From Rikenellaceae bacterium (lineage in GTDB: Bacteria; Bacteroidota; Bacteroidia; Bacteroidales; Rikenellaceae): DNA of 64,000 nucleotides. Under the pieces are notes generated by a model. It made no database searches. It was not told the DNA's origin and saw nothing but the letters and a program-made list of their open reading frames with translations. Below, piece after piece: positions 36,690-45,101 of the stretch (the stretch's first letter is position 1; every line of letters begins with the position of its first letter). The stretch is taken from NCBI GenBank assembly GCA_017936385.1, contig JAGBFQ010000013.1, forward strand, positions 57,616 through 121,615. Direction: 5' to 3'. The translations under genes and the position numbers were made by a program.

Positions 36690-38231
36690 CTACTTTGCGT
36701 AGCTAACGGCGCGAGTTTCGCGGATAACCGTAATCTTAACCTGGCCGGGATAGGTCATCTCGTCCTGAATCTTCTTGGCTATATCGCGCGAGAGTTGTTC
36801 GCTTTCGGCGTCGTTAAGTTTGTCGGCGCCGACAATTACGCGCAGTTCACGACCTGCCTGGATAGCATAGGTTTTCATCACACCGGGATACGATTGAGCA
36901 ATATCCTCCATCTCTTTAAGACGTTTGATGTACGACTCAACCACCTCGCGGCGAGCACCGGGACGGGCACCCGAAATTGCATCACACACTTGCACGATAG
37001 GTGCAATCAACGAGGTCATCTCAGCCTCATCGTGGTGCGAACCGATGGCATTGCAGATATCGGGACGCTCCTTGTACTTCTCGGCCAACTTCATACCGAT
37101 GATTGCGTGCGGCAGTTCGGGCTCGTCATCGGGTACCTTGCCGATATCGTGCAACAGACCTGCGCGACGTGCGGTTTTGGCATTCAGTCCCAACTCGGCT
37201 GCCATGATACCGCACAGATTGGCGGTTTCGCGTGCGTGTTGCAACAGGTTCTGGCCATACGACGAGCGGTATTTCATCTTACCAATCAGACGAATCAACT
37301 CGGGGTGTAGGTTGTGGATACCCAGGTCGATGGCAGTACGTTTACCAACCTCGACAATTTCGTCCTCGATTTGGCGCGACACCTTTGTCACCACCTCTTC
37401 GATACGTGCAGGGTGGATACGTCCATCCGACACCAGCTGGTGCAGAGCCAAACGGGCAATCTCGCGGCGCACGGGGTCGAAGCCCGAAAGAATAATTGCC
37501 TCGGGAGTGTCGTCCACAATGATTTCAACACCCGTAGCAGCCTCCAACGCACGGATATTACGACCCTCACGGCCAATGATACGGCCTTTAACCTCGTCGT
37601 TGTCAATATTGAAAACCGTCACTGCATTTTCAATGGCAGTCTCGGTAGCCACTCTCTGGATGGTCTTGATAACGATACGTTTGGCCTCCTTACCGGCGGT
37701 CATCTTGGCCTCCTCGATTGTATCATTGACATAGGTTGCGGCCTCGGCACGAGCTTCGGCTTTCATGTTCTCCATGAGCAACTCCTTAGCCTGTTCGCTA
37801 CTCATACCACCGATTTGCTCCAACAGTGCGTTTTGCTCCTTGATGGTTTGAGCCAACTCCTCTTTGCGTTTTTCGATTTGGGCAAGTTGTTGGTTCAGAT
37901 TCTCTTTTTGTTTATCCAACTCGCTGTTTTTACGGTCGAGTTCGCGTTGTTTGTTTTGCAGTCCCTCTTCGACCTGTTTTGCACGTTGTTCGCGTTGGTC
38001 AACCTTCGAGTTGCGTTCGTTCACCGAGCGTTCGTGCTCGCCCTTTAGCTGGATAAACTTCTCTTTGGCTTGAAGAATTTTCTCTTTTTTGATTACCTCG
38101 CCTTGGGCCTCGGCCTCTTGGAGAATGGACGCGCGTTTAGACGCGGTTGTCTTCTGCACCCCGAAGTAGGTGAGCAGACCCACAACCACAGCCGATACGG
38201 CGGCCGTTGCTATTATCCATAATGTTGTCAT
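36690..38231 (-). CDS. rny: Ribonuclease Y
   Basis: 513 residues. N-terminal membrane anchor (about 4-25), long coiled coil (about 30-200, ending [14 protein letters not shown]), KH domain ([24 protein letters not shown]) and an HD metal-dependent hydrolase domain with LLHDIGKV and GSHHDEAEM. It starts endonucleolytic mRNA decay at the membrane. It is the last gene in the direction coiled-coil protein, zapA, 6S RNA, rny. Confidence 0.97.
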   Translation of the reverse strand: MTTLWIIATAAVSAVVVGLLTYFGVQKTTASKRASILQEAEAQGEVIKKEKILQAKEKFIQLKGEHERSVNERNSKVDQREQRAKQVEEGLQNKQRELDRKNSELDKQKENLNQQLAQIEKRKEELAQTIKEQNALLEQIGGMSSEQAKELLMENMKAEARAEAATYVNDTIEEAKMTAGKEAKRIVIKTIQRVATETAIENAVTVFNIDNDEVKGRIIGREGRNIRALEAATGVEIIVDDTPEAIILSGFDPVRREIARLALHQLVSDGRIHPARIEEVVTKVSRQIEDEIVEVGKRTAIDLGIHNLHPELIRLIGKMKYRSSYGQNLLQHARETANLCGIMAAELGLNAKTARRAGLLHDIGKVPDDEPELPHAIIGMKLAEKYKERPDICNAIGSHHDEAEMTSLIAPIVQVCDAISGARPGARREVVESYIKRLKEMEDIAQSYPGVMKTYAIQAGRELRVIVGADKLNDAESEQLSRDIAKKIQDEMTYPGQVKITVIRETRAVSYAK

Positions 38232-38284
38232 AAGTTTTGTTTTTAATATAGTTAGTTAAAAGTTTGTATCAAGCAACAAAAAAA

Positions 38285-38492
38285 CCGCATAGAGTATTCC
38301 TTGTCTTGTTTGACGAATCTCCGAAAACGTCATTGTGTGAGGCCTCCTGCGAGCACCGCAAACGTCCAATGGTGCAATCCATGTGCACACCTCGCCCGAA
38401 GGCGCGGTTAAGGCCTGTTTTTGGTACACAGAGCGAACCTCAAAAGTTAAATAATTGTTAAGTTTCGCAAAGCTGTAAGGAATTCTATGCGG
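38285..38492 (-). ncRNA. ssrS: Probable 6S RNA
   Basis: On the minus strand a long hairpin-like RNA of about 208 nt is closed by CCGCATAGAATTCCTT at the 5' end (38492-38477) and AAGGAATACTCTATGCGG at the 3' end (38302-38285) and followed by seven T. A GCGCCTTCGGGCG tip hairpin and unpaired middle segments fit the 6S shape. Its position downstream of zapA matches the zapA-ssrS order known in gammaproteobacteria. 6S RNA binds RNA polymerase holoenzyme. A covariance search was not possible. Confidence 0.65.
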
Positions 38493-38590
38493 GTATCTAT
38501 TCTATTCGTGTAAGAACCTCGGAGCCACCACCCGACTCCACTGTTTATATAGTTTTTTGGCAGGTCCTATCAGACCTTCACATCGTTAGT

Positions 38591-38872
38591 CTACAACTCG
38601 TCCAAATACTCGTCGATGGTATTCTCCAATTCGCCCAAACGGTCAATATCCTCACCCAGGCTGCGGCTCTGTTTGAGTTTAAGATTCTCCATACTGAGTG
38701 CCAGCGCCGCCATTGCCAAGTGGTCTTTCTGCGGCAGATTAATCTTATTGAATCTCGCAATCTGCTCATTAACCTGGCGCTCGGCTCTTCGATAGAGTTC
38801 CTCCTCGTCCGGGTTAATATTGAACGGATAGCTTCCGCCAGCGATTTTGAGTGTTATGGACAACTTCGACAT
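38591..38872 (-). CDS. zapA: Cell division protein ZapA
   Basis: 93 residues from the ATG at 38872, giving MSKLSITLKIAGGSYPF; the longer frame overlaps the upstream gene. N-terminal beta part, then a coiled coil (IARFNKINLPQKDHLAMAALALSMENLKLKQ). ZapA stabilises FtsZ filaments at the division site. It lies 11 bp after the coiled-coil gene and about 98 bp before the 6S RNA. Confidence 0.88.
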   Translation of the reverse strand: MSKLSITLKIAGGSYPFNINPDEEELYRRAERQVNEQIARFNKINLPQKDHLAMAALALSMENLKLKQSRSLGEDIDRLGELENTIDEYLDEL

Positions 38873-38883
38873 ATCGTAGTTCT

Positions 38884-39180
38884 CTATTGTTGTTCGGCTG
38901 CAAGCATAGCAATGCACGAATCAACCTCCCGCATAAGCCGGTTGATACGCGCCTTTGCGGCACGCTTGTCTGATTTATCTCCTGCGAGCGCGCTGGTAAG
39001 TTTGGCCTTCGAAAGTTCCTTTTCGAGTTCAGCCACACGGCGTTGCAATTCGCGGTTGTCGCCACGGAGACGGTCCCTTTGCTCGGTCAGTTCACCACAC
39101 TGTCTGCGCAATCGGCGATTGTCGTCAATGATTTGTCCGACCTTCGCTTCTATGCTGGTTATGATGGGATTCACTGCCAT
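38884..39180 (-). CDS. Short coiled-coil protein upstream of zapA
   Basis: 98 residues from the ATG at 39180 (MAVNPIITSIEAKVGQIIDDN). Almost wholly coiled coil: LRRQCGELTEQRDRLRGDNRELQRRVAELEKELSKAK. Size, structure and the operon with zapA suggest a ZapB-like division accessory, but sequence identity to ZapB was not tested. A promoter lies at 39213-39220. Confidence 0.8.
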   Translation of the reverse strand: MAVNPIITSIEAKVGQIIDDNRRLRRQCGELTEQRDRLRGDNRELQRRVAELEKELSKAKLTSALAGDKSDKRAAKARINRLMREVDSCIAMLAAEQQ

Positions 39181-39212
39181 AGGGTCACTTTTTTTCACTT
39201 TAATCTCTACCA

Positions 39213-39220
39213 CAAAGATA
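39213..39220 (-). promoter_or_regulatory. Promoter -7 box of the coiled-coil/zapA operon
   Basis: TATCTTTG on the minus strand, 32 bp before the start. Confidence 0.65.
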
Positions 39221-39332
39221 GAATTTTTTTTCGACCTTACGCCCCTTGCGGCGTTTTTTTTTCACAAGTCGGCTTTGTTTTTATGGTCACAGGTGTCAGC
39301 CCGCAATCGCAAACACAATAACAATCAGCCGA

Positions 39333-40622
39333 TTAAACCAATTCGGCTACCAAATCGTACTCATCGGCCTCGATGATGCGCACATCGTAGAAACATCCGC
39401 GACGCAGACGTTTTTCGGTCTGTATTTCGATTTCGGTGTCAACTTCGGGCGAGTCGTATTGCGAACGAGCCATCCAACGGCCATCCACCTTGCCATCCAC
39501 AATGACGCGCTCGATGCGTCCCACGCGCGAGGCATTGTAGTCGTACGAAATCGCGCTTTGCAACTGCATCAACTCGTCGGCACGCGCTTGTTTAACATGT
39601 TCGGGCACATCATCGGTCAACTTCTCGGCCGAATAGGTTCCCTCCTCTGCCGAGTAGGTAAACACACCCAGACGCTCAAACTTGGCCTGACGTACAAACT
39701 CCTTCAACTCCTCGAAATCGGCATCCGTTTCGCCCGGATAGCCCACCAACATCGTGGTACGGATTGCCAGGTCGGGTATTGCCGCACGCAGGTCGCGGAT
39801 AAGTTGTTCGGTTCCGGCCTTGCCGACGGCGCGTTTCATACTGCGCAGTTGGTTGTCCGAGATGTGTTGCAACGGGATGTCGAGGTATTTGCAAATTTTG
39901 GGCTCGTCGCGCATAACCTCAATCACATCGGCGGGGAAATTCGCAGGGTAGGCATAGTGCAGGCGAATCCACTCCACGCCCTTCACCTTACAAAGTTCGC
40001 GCAACAGCGGTGCAAGCATACGTTTACCATAGAGGTCTATTCCGTAGTAGGTTGTGTCTTGGGCTATTACCATAATTTCGCGCACACCCCTATCGGCCAA
40101 TTTTTGCGCCTCCTCCAGCACCTGCTCCATCGGCACCGACACGTGTCCGCCACGAATCAGCGGAATGGCGCAATAGCCGCAACGACGGTCGCAACCCTCG
40201 GCAATCTTGAGATATGCATAGTGGCTCGGAGTGGTTAGCGTGCGCTCGGTATCGAGTTCGGCCTTACGCTCAACGCCCAGCGCTGCCAGCACACCGTCGA
40301 AGGTCTTGACTCCAAAGAACTCATCCACCTCGGGAATCTCCTCACGCAGTTCGTCGGCATAGCGTTCCGACAGACAGCCCATTACAAACAGACGTTCGAT
40401 TCGCCCGGCACTCTTGGCGGCTGCGAACGAAAGGATGGTTTCGATGCTCTCCTGCTTGGCATCATTGATAAATCCGCAGGTATTGATTACCACCACCTTG
40501 GCGCGTGTCGAGTTGCTATCGAACGTAACCTTCCATCCGGCAGCCTCGGCCTGAGCCATCATGTGTTCCGAGTCGACAACATTCTTGGAGCATCCCAGCG
40601 TTACAACGTTTATAAGTTTCAT
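39333..40622 (-). CDS. rimO: Ribosomal protein S12 methylthiotransferase RimO
   Basis: 429 residues: MTTase N-terminal domain with LGCSKNVVDSE, radical-SAM cluster CDRRCGYC (Cys144, Cys148, Cys151), and a TRAM domain (about 365-429). It uses two Fe-S clusters and SAM to methylthiolate Asp of S12. It starts 15 bp after ftsY and is likely co-transcribed. Confidence 0.96.
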   Translation of the reverse strand: MKLINVVTLGCSKNVVDSEHMMAQAEAAGWKVTFDSNSTRAKVVVINTCGFINDAKQESIETILSFAAAKSAGRIERLFVMGCLSERYADELREEIPEVDEFFGVKTFDGVLAALGVERKAELDTERTLTTPSHYAYLKIAEGCDRRCGYCAIPLIRGGHVSVPMEQVLEEAQKLADRGVREIMVIAQDTTYYGIDLYGKRMLAPLLRELCKVKGVEWIRLHYAYPANFPADVIEVMRDEPKICKYLDIPLQHISDNQLRSMKRAVGKAGTEQLIRDLRAAIPDLAIRTTMLVGYPGETDADFEELKEFVRQAKFERLGVFTYSAEEGTYSAEKLTDDVPEHVKQARADELMQLQSAISYDYNASRVGRIERVIVDGKVDGRWMARSQYDSPEVDTEIEIQTEKRLRRGCFYDVRIIEADEYDLVAELV

Positions 40623-40637
40623 CTCTCGTACCCTCCC

Positions 40638-41630
40638 CTAATCAAACAGTGCTTTAACAAACTCCTCGCGGTCGAAAATGCGCAGTTGGTCGATACCCTC
40701 ACCAATGCCGATGTAGTGAACCGGCACCTTGAAACGGTCGCTGATACCAATAACCACGCCACCCTTGGCCGTACCGTCCAATTTGGTAATAGCCAGCGAG
40801 TTTACCTTGGTTGCCGAAGTAAATTGTTTGGCCTGTTCAAAGGCATTCTGACCCGTACTGCCATCCAACACCAACATAACCTCGTGCGGTGCATCGGGTA
40901 TGACCTTTGCCATCACGTTGCGTATTTTGGCCAACTCGTTCATCAGTCCCACCTTATTGTGCAGACGTCCCGCGGTGTCAATCAACACCACATCCGCACC
41001 ATTTGCCACAGCACTCTTGAGCGTGTCGAACGCCACACTCGCCGGGTCGGAACCCATCTCCTGACGAATCATCGTCGCCCCTGCACGCTCGGCCCACACA
41101 GCCAGCTGGTCGATAGCGGCGGCACGAAACGTATCGGCAGCTCCAATGTAGACCTTTTTGCCGGCGCGCACCAACTGAGCGGCCAATTTACCGATGGTGG
41201 TAGTTTTACCTGCGCCATTGACACCCACAACCATCACCACATAAGGCTCGCCCTCGCGCATGGGCAGTCCGAAATTCTCCTGCGACTCGGCACTCTCTTG
41301 CAACAGAGCCGCAATTTCGCCACGCAGAATCGTTTGCGATTCGGCGGTGTTCATATACTTGTCGCGTGCCACACGTTCCTCGATACGTTCGATAATGCGC
41401 ACGGTTGTCTCGACACCCACATCCGAGGTAATCAGCACCTCTTCCAATTGGTCCAGCACCACATCGTCCACCTTGTCACGACCTGCCACGGCACGCGCAA
41501 GTTTCGAGAAGAAGCCCTGTTTGGTCTTTTCCAAGCCCTGGCTCAGTTCCTCCTGCTGTTGCACCTCGACGGCGGTGTCCTGCTGTTTTGCCTCCTCCTT
41601 TTTGCGGCGGAAAATATCAAATAGTCCCAT
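40638..41630 (-). CDS. ftsY: Signal recognition particle receptor FtsY
   Basis: 330 residues. A short acidic/Gln-rich N-terminus, helical N domain, then G domain with GVNGAGKT (136-143), DTAGR, and TKLDGTAKGG. It receives SRP-bound ribosomes at the inner membrane. The short N region is normal for non-E. coli forms. Confidence 0.97.
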   Translation of the reverse strand: MGLFDIFRRKKEEAKQQDTAVEVQQQEELSQGLEKTKQGFFSKLARAVAGRDKVDDVVLDQLEEVLITSDVGVETTVRIIERIEERVARDKYMNTAESQTILRGEIAALLQESAESQENFGLPMREGEPYVVMVVGVNGAGKTTTIGKLAAQLVRAGKKVYIGAADTFRAAAIDQLAVWAERAGATMIRQEMGSDPASVAFDTLKSAVANGADVVLIDTAGRLHNKVGLMNELAKIRNVMAKVIPDAPHEVMLVLDGSTGQNAFEQAKQFTSATKVNSLAITKLDGTAKGGVVIGISDRFKVPVHYIGIGEGIDQLRIFDREEFVKALFD

Positions 41631-41652
41631 AATCTGTCGGTTTATTTTGCCA

Positions 41653-41660
41653 CAAAATTA
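41653..41660 (-). promoter_or_regulatory. Promoter -7 box of ftsY-rimO
   Basis: TAATTTTG on the minus strand, 22 bp before the ftsY ATG. Confidence 0.6.
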
Positions 41661-41672
41661 ACTATTTCTGCG

Positions 41673-41725
41673 TACATTTTAAAATGTATCGAAAAAATGC
41701 TACATTTGTACATTCACAAAATGTA
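41673..41725. promoter_or_regulatory. Operator-like TACATTT/AAATGTA dyads in a divergent promoter
   Basis: TACATTTTAAAATGTA (41673-41688) is a perfect 16-bp palindrome. TACATTT at 41701-41707 and AAATGTA at 41719-41725 form a second dyad with an 11-bp gap. The plus-strand -7 box TACATTTG (41701-41708) lies inside the second dyad, so a protein bound here would block the beta-barrel gene and perhaps ftsY. Confidence 0.55.
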
Positions 41726-41736
41726 ACTTTTTTACG

Positions 41737-42411
41737 ATGAAACGACTCTTCACACTGCTGCTCGCCCTTGTGGGATGCACCGCCCTGAGCGCACAAACCC
41801 ACACGGCAGACTCGGAACTCTCACGCGCCGTTGTGGTTCGTGCCACGGGCAATTTCACTATGGTCAACGTCCACTTTCCCGAGTTTCCCAACCGCTTTCA
41901 GCTGGGCGGAGGCGCCTCACTCGCAGCAACTTACGAACATCCCATAGCCACACGCGGCGTAATCGGTGCGGGCCTTGGCGGCTCCATTGAGAAAACCTCG
42001 GCTCTGGACCCCGAATACTACTATCGCACACTGACCCTCAGCTCTGTATACGCCGAAGTCTACTACGGCTATATCGCCCGCAGCGGATTCTTCATGAATC
42101 TCGGCTTTCAGGGTGGCTATACCCCACCCGTGCTGTCGCACACTGCCGCGCCCGACTACGAGGGCGGCTTGAAATTGCGCCGCCTGAGCAAATACGCCTG
42201 CAAAGCGGGAAATGTTTGGTTCACGGGTCGCGTGGGTTACACATTCGGCAGTTGGGAGGTAGCCCTTGCATTGCGCTACGCCATGGTATCGCCCTTCGGC
42301 GAGGCCTTTTCGTACCCGATGCTCACCGCCGAACAGGAGAGCAGCTACCGCGACGTACTTTCGCGCCACCTCTCGGCCGGAATCTCCTTCGGCTACCGCT
42401 TCGGGCTGTAA
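41737..42411 (+). CDS. Outer membrane beta-barrel family protein
   Basis: 224 residues with a signal peptide (ALVGCTALSAQ). The mature part has alternating hydrophobic/aromatic strands (LGGGASLAATYEHPI, TLSSVYAEVYYGYIA, LSAGISFGYRFGL), an even number of strands being typical of an 8-stranded small outer-membrane barrel, with a terminal aromatic-rich strand ending FGL. Role unknown. It starts downstream of dyad operators and ends at a bidirectional terminator. Confidence 0.78.
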   Translation: MKRLFTLLLALVGCTALSAQTHTADSELSRAVVVRATGNFTMVNVHFPEFPNRFQLGGGASLAATYEHPIATRGVIGAGLGGSIEKTSALDPEYYYRTLTLSSVYAEVYYGYIARSGFFMNLGFQGGYTPPVLSHTAAPDYEGGLKLRRLSKYACKAGNVWFTGRVGYTFGSWEVALALRYAMVSPFGEAFSYPMLTAEQESSYRDVLSRHLSAGISFGYRFGL

Positions 42412-42430
42412 TCCCCACCCCGCAAAATCA

Positions 42431-42470
42431 AAACGAGTGGCAAACCCAACAGCGGTTTGCCACTCGTTTT
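42431..42470. terminator. Bidirectional terminator between convergent genes
   Basis: AAACGAGTGGCAAACC/GGTTTGCCACTCGTTT stem (42431-42446, 42454-42469). Confidence 0.88.
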
Positions 42471-42493
42471 GTCATAACTCAATAAGAAGCGCG

Positions 42494-43591
42494 CTACCAA
42501 ATATCGTATTCACTCTCGGCGTCACCGAGGATAACAGATTTATAGCCCTCTTCTAACTCGGTGTCCTCGTATTTGATGGCAAGCGAGTTGCCACCAACCT
42601 CCTCGTCCTCATAGAAGCTGGGGTCGTACTCAATGTTTACCACGGTCTGTTTGTTGCGGTAGCAGGTAATAGAGATTTTTTTCAAAGCAATAGAGACGCT
42701 GTCGTTCTTGTGCCAAGTAACTTGTATGTCGCGAGTTGTTTTTGCATCAGCCTCTTCATCTTTGGAATACCAATTGTCACCTCCGTAATTATAGCTATAG
42801 ATTCTTTCAAAAACTTTATTTTCTGGAGTTAGCTTAAAGTAATCAGGAGTATTACCTGCAGAGTATTTGTTTGAAACGCTCAAATAACCCTCGGTAAGCC
42901 AATCTCCGGCCACAACCTTAAGGCCGAATACCATACGTTTCAGATAAATCGAAATCTGCTCGCCATCGGCTGTGGGCACATATCCCGAAACCTTACCATA
43001 ATATGATTCTACATTAGGAGTATGAGCGTACCACTCCATTCCATCTGCCACTTTGAAATAGGTACAGTTACCTCCCAACAAATCATAGAAATACTTATCC
43101 TCGGCAATAATAAACTCATTGGTAACTTTGGTAATCGACAAATTGTTCGAAGCGTTGTAGCCGTTATATGCATCAAACGGTTTGCCATAACCATAGTAGT
43201 TGCTGTTGTCAACCAGGATTGAGTCCGAATAAATCTTGGTTTTGGCATCATCCACCAACAGAATCTCAAAATTGTATTTATAGTCGGCCAACAGAGTGAT
43301 GTTCATCTTCGAAGGGTCGTCAAACAAACCATAGGCGTATTTCTTCGTACCGCCGCCGCTGGTCGGAGCATAAGTAACCTGCACGGCGTAGAGGTCGTTG
43401 CTGTCGGGTGTGAAACGCGACATCGGGTTGTAGGTTACATCCAACTCGCCACCGCACGCAAGGCTGACGGTGTAGGTTTCGGGAAGGTCGGTGCCGTCGG
43501 GAATTTGCGGAATGTCGGTCTCTTTCTCGCAAGCAACCATTCCCATCACAGCCGCAAAAAGGGCTGCAAACAAAAGTTTTTTGTTTTTCAT
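42494..43591 (-). CDS. Lipoprotein of unknown function behind the third leader RNA
   Basis: 365 residues from the ATG at 43591, which gives the lipobox VMGMVAC (Cys21) and the acidic KETD that often marks surface-exposed Bacteroidetes lipoproteins; the frame continues upstream into the leader RNA only by chance. The body is beta-rich with WYSKDEEADAKTTRDIQVTWHKN and repeated Tyr/Asp/Asn segments. I do not recognise a fimbrillin motif with confidence. No small YLxPE ORF lies before it. Its leader (43641-43889) has the same fold as the fimbrillin leaders. Confidence 0.75.
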   Translation of the reverse strand: MKNKKLLFAALFAAVMGMVACEKETDIPQIPDGTDLPETYTVSLACGGELDVTYNPMSRFTPDSNDLYAVQVTYAPTSGGGTKKYAYGLFDDPSKMNITLLADYKYNFEILLVDDAKTKIYSDSILVDNSNYYGYGKPFDAYNGYNASNNLSITKVTNEFIIAEDKYFYDLLGGNCTYFKVADGMEWYAHTPNVESYYGKVSGYVPTADGEQISIYLKRMVFGLKVVAGDWLTEGYLSVSNKYSAGNTPDYFKLTPENKVFERIYSYNYGGDNWYSKDEEADAKTTRDIQVTWHKNDSVSIALKKISITCYRNKQTVVNIEYDPSFYEDEEVGGNSLAIKYEDTELEEGYKSVILGDAESEYDIW

Positions 43592-43640
43592 AAAATGTGA
43601 GATTTTGCCCGCCATCGACCTCGCTGCGCGGATACTTTTT

Positions 43641-43889
43641 AAAAAAGAAAGTGTGAGGCCGATTAGTTTATCTGAATGGAGGCTCTGGTAAGCCCAAGCA
43701 CAAATAAACATACCCCACACCCGTATTGGGTATGGAGTACATACAAAGAGCACTCCATGGTTGGTACCAATACAGAGTGACGAGTGTGTTGCTCTCCTTG
43801 TGCTTGTTGAAATTTACCAGATTTCCATTCAAGGATAAAAGCTAATACACTTTCATCAAAAAATATGTCTGTCGAAAGCGAACCTTCGA
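43641..43889 (-). ncRNA. Structured leader RNA, copy B
   Basis: A 5' hairpin GTCGAAG/CTTTCGAC (43891-43872) is followed by the same nested helices as copies A and C: P1 GAAAGTGT/ACACTTTC (43854-43847, 43654-43647) and a T run; P2 TTTATC/GATAAA (43839-43834, 43672-43667); P3 TGAATGG/CCATTCA (43831-43825, 43679-43673); P4 TCTGGTAA/TTACCAGA (43821-43814, 43691-43684); P5 CAAGCACAA/TTGTGCTTG (43806-43798, 43703-43695); apical CATACCC/GGGTATG (43734-43728, 43715-43709). P3, P4 and P5 differ from copies A and C on both sides at once. Confidence 0.78.
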
Positions 43890-43894
43890 CGGCA

Positions 43895-43902
43895 CAAATA
43901 TA
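43895..43902 (-). promoter_or_regulatory. Promoter -7 box of leader B
   Basis: TATATTTG on the minus strand; a TTTG lies 20 bp upstream (about 43923-43926), matching the Bacteroidetes spacing. Confidence 0.7.
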
Positions 43903-44042
43903 CTAAAATTTTAACGCCATCGCAAATCGCGCTCCAAAATTTGGAAAAACTGAAAAGTATTTATACTTTTGCACCGCATACGATTGAAGAGATTGCGTGG
44001 CGTGGCGAGCCATGGTGCGCGTAATCCGGCCAATCCGAAGAT

Positions 44043-44116
44043 GGTTCCGTAGCTCAGCTGGATAGAGCAACAGCCTTCTAAGCTGTCGGTCGTGGGTTCG
44101 AATCCCGCCGGAATCA
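44043..44116 (+). tRNA. tRNA-Arg (anticodon UCU)
   Basis: Acceptor GGTTCCG/CGGAATC, D arm GCTC/GAGC, anticodon arm CAGC-CTTCTAA-GCTG giving TCT, T arm with GGTTCGAATCC, discriminator A at 44116. CCA is not encoded. Its last bases recur 184 bp downstream. Confidence 0.95.
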
Positions 44117-44301
44117 CGAGCGCAGAACAGACTGCGAGTAGCACCGAAGGTGCAAAAAAATCACAGAGAGAATATGTTGAGTTTACTCAAAATGTTCTCT
44201 CTGTGTTTTTTGTAATCGCCCAAAGCGATACTCGCAGTCTATTATGCCGAGGACTCCAAGGGAAAGACAAGCGACAGCGAAGTCAATCCCGCCGGAATCA
44301 C
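44101..44301 (+). repeat. Duplicated tRNA-Arg 3' end flanking a structured 184-bp segment
   Basis: AATCCCGCCGGAATCAC occurs at 44101-44117 (the tRNA end) and at 44285-44301. Between them, ACTGCGAGTA (44131-44140) and TACTCGCAGT (44229-44238) are a perfect 10-bp inverted pair enclosing a strong terminator. This is the pattern of att-type direct repeats left by tRNA-targeted integration, here around a very short insert with no ORF. It could also be an ancestral partial tRNA duplication. Confidence 0.6.
44162..44211 (+). terminator. Terminator after tRNA-Arg
   Basis: CACAGAGAGAA/TTCTCTCTGTG stem (44162-44172, 44195-44205) with an inner TTGAG/CTCAA hairpin and six T. Confidence 0.9.
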
Positions 44302-44315
44302 TTTTGCAAACGACA

Positions 44316-44346
44316 ACGACAGAGCTTTTTGCCCTGTCGTTTTTTT
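44316..44346 (+). terminator. Second terminator downstream of tRNA-Arg repeat
   Basis: ACGACAG/CTGTCGT stem (44316-44322, 44334-44340) followed by six T, just beyond the second copy of the tRNA end. Confidence 0.8.
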
Positions 44347-44387
44347 GTGGCTTGGCTCTTCGCAAGCACGCTCCCGAACCCCTCCTC

Positions 44388-45098
44388 TTAGATTTCGGTC
44401 AGACCGCAGTAATAATCGTAGCGACTGAGAACCTTGCGGACAAAGCCGATGGTTTGGCGGTGGTCCTCGAACTTGCCGCAACGCACAACCGTCGAATCAC
44501 CATAAACCTCCGGGTCATTCTTCATGCGGAGATACTTTTGCAGAACCTCCCATGAGTTGTGGTCCTCGCCATTATTTTGCGCCAAGCGGCGAACATCAAA
44601 CAAGTGACCTATACCACAATTGTAGCTTGCCAACACAATGCTGATGCGGTCCTTGGGGTCGATGTCGGCAGGGAAGGTAAAACAATCGCCATAGTGCGCC
44701 AACAATTTAACGCCCAATTCGATGTTAAGTGCCGGATTTGAAAGTGAATCCAGCGGTGCTCCATAGCGTTTTGCCACGATGGGGGTGATTTGCATCAATC
44801 CCACGGCACCTGCTCCCGAGGCTGCCACGTGGTTGAACTTCGACTCGGTGTAGGCGACAGCCGAGATGAAACGCCAATCGTAGCCGTAACGCAGAGCCAC
44901 ACGACGGATAATGCTGTCGTAGGGCGAGATGACCTCTTCGCGTTCGGGCGATAGCTCTTCAATCGGCGCGAGCGAGTCGCGTGTTGTTTGAGGTTTCGGT
45001 TCTCGCTCAAAAGGCACGTTCAAGGCGGTGATAACGGCCACGAGTGCCAGCAGGGCGAGGATAAATTTCGTTTTACTGTTCAGTTTCATCTTACACAC
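44388..45098 (-). CDS. Lytic transglycosylase (SLT domain)
   Basis: 236 residues (ATG at 45089 is an alternative start). An N-terminal signal/anchor segment (FILALLALVAVITAL), a short linker and an SLT domain (about 65-200) with catalytic Glu in AVAYTESKFN, GLMQITP and LASYNCGIGH. It cleaves peptidoglycan glycan chains with 1,6-anhydro ends in the periplasm. It follows the putative porin gene by 3 bp. Confidence 0.9.
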   Translation of the reverse strand: MCKMKLNSKTKFILALLALVAVITALNVPFEREPKPQTTRDSLAPIEELSPEREEVISPYDSIIRRVALRYGYDWRFISAVAYTESKFNHVAASGAGAVGLMQITPIVAKRYGAPLDSLSNPALNIELGVKLLAHYGDCFTFPADIDPKDRISIVLASYNCGIGHLFDVRRLAQNNGEDHNSWEVLQKYLRMKNDPEVYGDSTVVRCGKFEDHRQTIGFVRKVLSRYDYYCGLTEI

Positions 45099-45101
45099 AC
45101 A

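Noticed and set aside
43641..43660. P1 helix plus T run of the leaders as a plain rho-independent terminator
   Set aside because: It lies downstream of a promoter and encloses about 170-200 nt of nested covarying helices, which an ordinary terminator does not explain; partial terminator function remains possible.
43592..43753. In-frame N-terminal extension of the lipoprotein gene at 42494-43591
   Set aside because: It is translated leader-RNA sequence; start at 43591 gives the lipoprotein signal peptide.
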